The position numbers and the translations under genes were made by a program. From Youngiibacter fragilis 232.1 (GTDB lineage: Bacteria; Bacillota; Clostridia; Clostridiales; Clostridiaceae): 34,234 nt of DNA. Positions 30,615 through 34,234 of the stretch are shown here, piece after piece. Where the stretch lies: the NCBI RefSeq assembly GCF_000495435.3, contig NZ_AXUN02000168.1:1-34234 (forward strand), read 5' to 3'. Below the pieces are notes generated by a model that was not told where the DNA came from, did not search any database, and was given only the letters and a program-made list of their open reading frames with translations. Numbering within the stretch: the stretch's first letter is position 1; each line of letters opens with the position of its first letter.

Positions 30615-31388
30615 TTGATTGGACTGATTTCTTTGCTTTTTAAGATGATTTTCCTATGCTCAGCCGGCTTCCTTGCAGCCTTCGTAGATTCAATCGCCGG
30701 AGGAGGAGGTCTCATATCACTTCCTGCATACCTTTTTGCTGGAGTACCTCCACATTTCGCACTGGGGACAAACAAGTTCGCCAGTACCTCAGGCTCTTTC
30801 CTCTCGACCCTTGGCTACGCCAGGTCAAACAAGATCAACTTCAGGCTTCTTCGGTTCGCAGTACCTGCAACAGTGCTGGGTGCAGCACTTGGAGTCAGGA
30901 CCGTGCTTCTCATACCTCAGGATTTCCTGTCGCCCTTCGTGTCAGTGATGATCCTTGTGGTCGGCCTTTATACGGTCTTCAAGAAAGGGATCGGAGAGCA
31001 GAACAACTTCACTACAATAACAAGAAGAAAGGTGCTCTTCGGCACCCTGGTTGGCTTCACCCTTGGCTTCTACGATGGATTCTTCGGACCTGGTACAGGA
31101 TCATTCCTTATCTTCATATTCATAAGGTTTTTCAGGTATGACTTCATAAACGCATCAGGAAATGCCAAGCTCATCAACTTCACCTCAAACATAACATCAC
31201 TTGTGATGTTCGCGCTTAACGGAAAGATTGATTATGCAATCGGCATCCCGGTGGCACTGTTCATGATGGCAGGCTCGACTGTCGGTACCCGCCTTGCAAT
31301 CAGGAACGGCTCCAAATTCATACGCCCCATATTCATCACCATGTCCATAGCTGTGTTTGTGAAGCTGGTATGGCAGATGACCACATGA
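30615..31388 (+). CDS. TSUP-family membrane permease (TauE/SafE-like)
   Basis: A 257-residue integral membrane protein with about seven to eight hydrophobic segments. It begins MIGLISLLFKMIFLCSAGFL and carries the first conserved motif VDSIAGGGGLISLPAYLFAG, followed by PPHFALGTNKFAS. The second half repeats the pattern with LGFYDGFFGPGTGSFLIFIF and SGNAKLINFTSNI. The G-G-G-G and GPGTG loops mark the sulphite/organosulphonate exporter family; the substrate cannot be told. The start is TTG at 30615 or ATG at 30645; no clear ribosome binding site for either, and the promoter's closeness suggests a very short leader. A strong hairpin follows the stop. Confidence 0.92.
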   Translation: MIGLISLLFKMIFLCSAGFLAAFVDSIAGGGGLISLPAYLFAGVPPHFALGTNKFASTSGSFLSTLGYARSNKINFRLLRFAVPATVLGAALGVRTVLLIPQDFLSPFVSVMILVVGLYTVFKKGIGEQNNFTTITRRKVLFGTLVGFTLGFYDGFFGPGTGSFLIFIFIRFFRYDFINASGNAKLINFTSNITSLVMFALNGKIDYAIGIPVALFMMAGSTVGTRLAIRNGSKFIRPIFITMSIAVFVKLVWQMTT

Positions 31389-31438
31389 CACCAACGTAAT
31401 AAAGCCATCATGCCGGCGTTCTGAGACAGCATGAGTAA

Positions 31439-31462
31439 CGCCCGGGATAACCATCCCGGGCG
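31439..31462. terminator. Shared terminator between convergent TSUP and transaldolase-like genes
   Basis: A perfect 10-bp stem, CGCCCGGGAT / ATCCCGGGCG, with an AACC loop. It is followed on the plus strand by TATGTTTTTA, so it ends the permease transcript; it also lies just past the stop of the convergent gene on the minus strand. Confidence 0.9.
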
Positions 31463-31469
31463 TATGTTT

Positions 31470-32117
31470 TTATTTCTGGTTTGCGTCTTCCCAATCCTTG
31501 AGGAACCTTTCGATTCCTGCATTAGTGAGAGGATGAGTCAGCGACTCCAGGATCACCTTGTATGGAATCGTAGCTATGTGGGCTCCCGCAAGGGCTACCC
31601 TCTGCACGTGGTTCTTGTTCCTTATGCTTGCTGCGATTATCTCAGTGTCAATTCCATAAAGGTTGAAGATATGGACTATCTCTTCTATGACCTCAACCCC
31701 GTCAAGGCCTATGTCATCAAGCCTTCCAACAAATGGTGATACATAGCTAGCTCCTGCCCTTGCTGCCGCAAGTGCCTGGGTTGCAGTGAATATCAGTGTC
31801 ACATTGGTCCTTATTCCCTTCTTTGAAAGGTAGGATACTGCCTTCAGGCCTTCAGCCGTCATAGGTACCTTGACTACTATGTTCTTGTGTATCTTCACCA
31901 GCTCAAGTGCTTCAGCGATCATCCCATCGGATTCGAGGGACAATACCTCTGCGCTTATGGGTCCGTCTACGATGTCGGTAATTTCCTTTATGACATCCGC
32001 GAAGATTCTTCCCTCTTTTGCTATGAGGGATGGATTCGTGGTTACACCCGAAAGTATTCCCAATTCGTTCGCTTTCCTGATTTCATTGACATTTGCCGTG
32101 TCTATAAAGTACTTCAT
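31470..32117 (-). CDS. fsa: Fructose-6-phosphate aldolase / transaldolase-like protein
   Basis: A small-type transaldolase of 215 residues: [53 protein letters not shown] with Schiff-base lysine K83, then [36 protein letters not shown] and [20 protein letters not shown]. This short group (FSA/TalC) cleaves fructose 6-phosphate or serves as transaldolase in the pentose phosphate pathway; sequence does not separate the two well. The start at 32117 has no clear ribosome binding site, but an upstream frame stops on the ATG (ATGA), so coupling is possible. The gene is convergent with the TSUP permease. Confidence 0.95.
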   Translation of the reverse strand: MKYFIDTANVNEIRKANELGILSGVTTNPSLIAKEGRIFADVIKEITDIVDGPISAEVLSLESDGMIAEALELVKIHKNIVVKVPMTAEGLKAVSYLSKKGIRTNVTLIFTATQALAAARAGASYVSPFVGRLDDIGLDGVEVIEEIVHIFNLYGIDTEIIAASIRNKNHVQRVALAGAHIATIPYKVILESLTHPLTNAGIERFLKDWEDANQK

Positions 32118-32225
32118 CCGTTTGGGCCAAGCCTGCTGCCATATGCAACCTGTGCCTTGCCCTTCACCTCCCCATTATCATTTAGGAAAACTGCATAATA
32201 GTCTATGAATAGCTTTCCAAATATG

Positions 32226-32234
32226 ATTTTAGCA
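32226..32234 (-). promoter_or_regulatory. Extended -10 promoter of the transaldolase-like gene
   Basis: On the minus strand TGC-TAAAAT (32234 to 32226), an extended -10 box, would start transcription near 32219, giving a leader of about 100 bases. The -35 is poor (ATGATA-like). The leader holds GGGGAGGTG too far from the start codon to serve it, and a short open frame discussed in the findings. Confidence 0.5.
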
Positions 32235-32285
32235 CAATTTTCAGAAGTTTATCATAAATTCGACATTATTATTTGTCATTTTCAA

Positions 32286-33215
32286 TCATCCTAATCCGTC
32301 AGATGACAGGAACCTCCTGGCAGACTCCCTGATGTACCTTCCAAGGTTAATCCTGTAGCTTCTATATTTCAGGCACCTTTCAAGGTACAGCATGGACCTG
32401 ATCATATAAATCGGGAAGACCCTAAGCCTTGATGCATTAAGGTACCTCCTGCAGTAGTATATCTCACTGCAGACAAGATGTATCAGCGCATTGGCCCCAA
32501 TGTTCCTTGAGCTCCTCTCGCCTAGATGTGTGACTTCTGAGTAGGGATAGCTGTATGTGTCATAGCCTGCTTTCTCTGCTGCTATCCCGAGAATCAGCTC
32601 CTCCTCATAAAGGAAGGTGTTCTCGTCAAATGGAACGACCTTCAGAGCCAGCTCCCTCTTCATCATGAAGCAGCATCCGACTAGATGATAAACCTTCTGT
32701 ACCTCATCAAACGACTTGTCAAGGCCATAGTATGTCCTGTGTATGTTCATGAGATTCAATGACCTGAGCCTGGTAGTCGCGAAAAGCTTCTCCCTTATCC
32801 CGGTCTTCACAAATATCCTTGATATCTCTGAAACATCACCATTCTCATCAAGGATCTTAGGCCCTGCTATACCTGCCTTCATGTTTCCGTAAAGGAAACC
32901 CTTAAGCCTGTCAATCGCACCCTCATGGTAGATGATATCTGAATTCGAGACAAGTATATGTGTGCAGCCATCCTCTAATGCCTTAAGTATCCCTATGTTG
33001 TTTCCGGCAGAATAGCCTTTGTTCACCTGGCTTCCGATAACCACAACATCTCCATCAGAACCAAAAACATCAGTCAGCCTTTCCAATGAGCCGTCAGGGG
33101 ATGCATTATCCACCACATATATCCTGTACCCGGATTTGCAAGTGGATCTGATTGACATTACGCAGTCATACGTCTCTTCGCTTGTCATGTAGTTCAGTAT
33201 TATTATTCCTATCAT
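32286..33215 (-). CDS. Family 2 glycosyltransferase (rhamnosyltransferase-like)
   Basis: A 309-residue GT-A enzyme: IIILNYMTSEETYDCVMSIR, then IYVVDNASPDGSLERL, NKGYSAGNNIGILKALEDGC, HILVSNSDIIYHEGAIDRLK with the S-N-S-D metal/nucleotide-binding residues, AGIAGPKILDENGDV, and VGCCFMMKRELALKVVPFDE with the acidic FLYEEELILG pair. This set is typical of WbbL-like rhamnosyl or related transferases of cell-surface polysaccharide synthesis, acting at the inner face of the membrane. The basic C-terminal region (ERCLKYRSYRINLGRYIRES) may contact the membrane. AAAGAGG precedes the ATG. It stands alone, without a polysaccharide cluster in the window. Confidence 0.93.
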   Translation of the reverse strand: MIGIIILNYMTSEETYDCVMSIRSTCKSGYRIYVVDNASPDGSLERLTDVFGSDGDVVVIGSQVNKGYSAGNNIGILKALEDGCTHILVSNSDIIYHEGAIDRLKGFLYGNMKAGIAGPKILDENGDVSEISRIFVKTGIREKLFATTRLRSLNLMNIHRTYYGLDKSFDEVQKVYHLVGCCFMMKRELALKVVPFDENTFLYEEELILGIAAEKAGYDTYSYPYSEVTHLGERSSRNIGANALIHLVCSEIYYCRRYLNASRLRVFPIYMIRSMLYLERCLKYRSYRINLGRYIRESARRFLSSDGLG

Positions 33216-33374
33216 TGCATTCCTCTTTAATCTTTAAGATATTGTGAATTAAGGTCTGATGTCTGTTATACTTGATTTTCAGGCATATCTCATGACATAT
33301 CGCCAATGCAGTGATTTAGCACTGAATAGCTTCTAATTACAGGCAAAATCACCCTCTTTCAGGCTGTCCATGAT

Positions 33375-33402
33375 TTGTCAAAACATGGACCAGTAGTAAA
33401 AT
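33375..33402 (+). promoter_or_regulatory. Promoter of hsp20
   Basis: TTGTCA (33375-33380), a 16-bp spacer and TAAAAT (33397-33402): a plain sigma-A-type promoter. Upstream, TTAGCACT at 33314-33321 is like half of a CIRCE element, but the mirrored half is missing. The rest of 33,216-33,483 shows no gene. Confidence 0.65.
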
Positions 33403-33483
33403 AAGGGTAGAAGGTGCATGCTCTTCTCAGATTATATGGTAACACAAGAGAGCTGCACAAAATATACGAAGGAGTGATGACGT

Positions 33484-33903
33484 ATGAGGAACAGGCTGCC
33501 TATAGGTAGGAACTTTTTCGGGGACGACGAGTTCATGAGCGACTTCTTCAACGACCTTCCTGCACTTGGAGCCTCGACAAAGCAGTTCAAGGTTGACATC
33601 AAGGAGAACGACAAGGAGTACATGATAGACGCTGACCTTCCTGGAGTCAACAAGGACGACATAGTCGTTGAATACAAGGACAAGTACCTGACGATTTCTG
33701 CTGAGAAGGAACAGAGCACCGAGGAAAAGGGCGAGAACTTCATAAGGCGTGAAAGGTCATATGGCTCGATAAAGAGAAGCTTCTATGTAGATGACATAGA
33801 TGAGAGCAAGGCATTAGTGGAATACAAGGACGGTGTCCTCAGGATAGTACTTCCTAAGCTTGTTGAACCTAAGTCTGGCGGAACGAAGTTTGAGATCAAA
33901 TAG
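33484..33903 (+). CDS. Hsp20 / alpha-crystallin small heat shock protein
   Basis: A 139-residue ATP-independent chaperone that holds unfolding proteins. A short N-terminal arm (MRNRLPIGRNFFGDDEFMSD, FFNDLPALG) leads into the alpha-crystallin domain: FKVDIKENDKEYMIDADLPG, VNKDDIVVEYKDKYLTISAE, NFIRRERSYGSIKRSFYVDD, then the conserved KDGVLRIVLPKL. The I-x-I/V tail motif FEIK follows at the end. Similar to the Hsp18 group of clostridia. GAAGGAG lies before the ATG; own promoter and a strong terminator make it a single-gene unit. Confidence 0.96.
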   Translation: MRNRLPIGRNFFGDDEFMSDFFNDLPALGASTKQFKVDIKENDKEYMIDADLPGVNKDDIVVEYKDKYLTISAEKEQSTEEKGENFIRRERSYGSIKRSFYVDDIDESKALVEYKDGVLRIVLPKLVEPKSGGTKFEIK

Positions 33904-33907
33904 GCAA

Positions 33908-33940
33908 AACGACCCTGCCGGGATACCCGGTGGGGTCGTT
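33908..33940. terminator. Terminator after hsp20
   Basis: A stem AACGACCC / GGGTCGTT with an inner stem CCGGG / CCCGG around an ATA loop, separated by one TG/TG mismatch. It ends hsp20 on the plus strand and the partial gene beyond on the minus strand. The T-run is weak (TTAACTTT). Confidence 0.85.
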
Positions 33941-33984
33941 AACTTTAACCTTTCAATTCTTTTGCTTTTTATTGGCTTCAATTG

Positions 33985-34234
33985 TTATTTCAGAAGGTTC
34001 CTTTCCCTTACGAATATGAGTGAGTGACCAAAGGTCGTAGGATGAGGATCGAGGGCAATGACAAACATACTGAATTTGCCAAGCTTAGCTGCAATTATTG
34101 CATTCCTTGCACTGAAGGTAACAGCAAGTCTTGTTGTCTCATATGCCTTGAAGGCTGAATATGAATTTGCAATTGAATAACCCCCGCTGATGGCTCCGGC
34201 CTTTATCATGTCACCTGAAGTCCCGCTGTTTTTT
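33985..34234 (-). CDS. C-terminal part of an unrecognised protein (cut by window edge)
   Basis: An open frame enters from the right edge and ends at 33985. It reads KNSGTSGDMIKAGAISGGYS, then IANSYSAFKAYETTRLAVTF, SARNAIIAAKLGKFSMFVIA, LDPHPTTFGHSLIF. The apparent Met at 34209 is inside this frame, which stays open to the edge, so the gene is larger. The glycine- and alanine-rich segments and the D-P-H-P motif look like part of a cytosolic enzyme or a membrane-associated protein. I do not recognise it and give no function. It is convergent with hsp20. Confidence 0.65.
   Translation of the reverse strand, partial: KNSGTSGDMIKAGAISGGYSIANSYSAFKAYETTRLAVTFSARNAIIAAKLGKFSMFVIALDPHPTTFGHSLIFVRERNLLK

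Noticed and set aside
30656-31141. Plus-strand 161-codon frame inside the TSUP gene
   Set aside because: Second frame of a gene with clear TSUP motifs; arginine-rich shadow typical of such overlaps.
33314-33335. CIRCE-like heat-shock operator before hsp20
   Set aside because: Only the left half TTAGCACT matches; the mirrored GAGTGCTAA half is missing.

Overview
The window looks like a chromosomal segment of a low-to-moderate GC Firmicute, most likely a member of the Clostridia. Three things suggest this: strong AGGAGG-type ribosome binding sites, a phage gene set typical of clostridial siphovirus prophages, and host genes that use AGG/AGA arginine and ATA isoleucine codons freely. A genus cannot be named from the sequence alone.

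Layout. Positions 1 to about 19,965 are the early and packaging half of a tailed-phage prophage, all transcribed on the minus strand. In transcription order (right to left) it holds a small early protein, a sigma-like regulator, two small proteins, DUF2800 and DUF2815 recombination/ssDNA-type proteins, a family A DNA polymerase, a 430-bp non-coding block with long inverted repeats, an antirepressor, a deoxyribosyltransferase-like protein, a VapE-type primase-helicase, VRR-NUC nuclease, SNF2-like helicase, ArpU/sigma-like late regulator, HNH endonuclease, small terminase subunit, a SAM-centred trio (MetK, ParB-N/DNA methylase fusion, radical SAM protein), three small accessory proteins, the large terminase subunit, and a portal gene cut by the window edge. 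Capsid, tail, lysis and integrase genes would lie to the left, outside the window.

Positions 20,053 to 28,538, on the plus strand, are a six-gene defence operon: a small XRE-type regulator, an ABC three-component set (effector-like protein with a Cys/His cluster, a small middle component, a DUF2326 ATPase), and a type III-like restriction-modification pair (Mod and Res). It shares a divergent control region with the first phage early gene. It may therefore be the lysogenic cargo of the prophage, expressed while the lytic genes are silent.

Positions 28,743 to 34,234 are ordinary chromosome: RlmD, an MmcQ/YjbR protein, a TSUP permease, a transaldolase-like fructose-6-phosphate aldolase, a family 2 glycosyltransferase, an Hsp20 chaperone and the C-terminal end of an unrecognised protein. 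The mobile segment abuts the 3' end of rlmD, a gene whose orthologue (rumA) is a known integration site for prophages and ICEs in streptococci.

Main points for a second look: the composite ABC-3C plus type III RM operon and its shared operator; the phage-borne SAM supply-and-use module between the terminase subunits; a probable AUA start (or lost AUG) in terL; a 365-bp block bounded by perfect 23-bp inverted repeats with iteron-like motifs; and recurring hairpins placed just ahead of ribosome binding sites. All family assignments come from reading motifs and from memory of the families; no database search was run.
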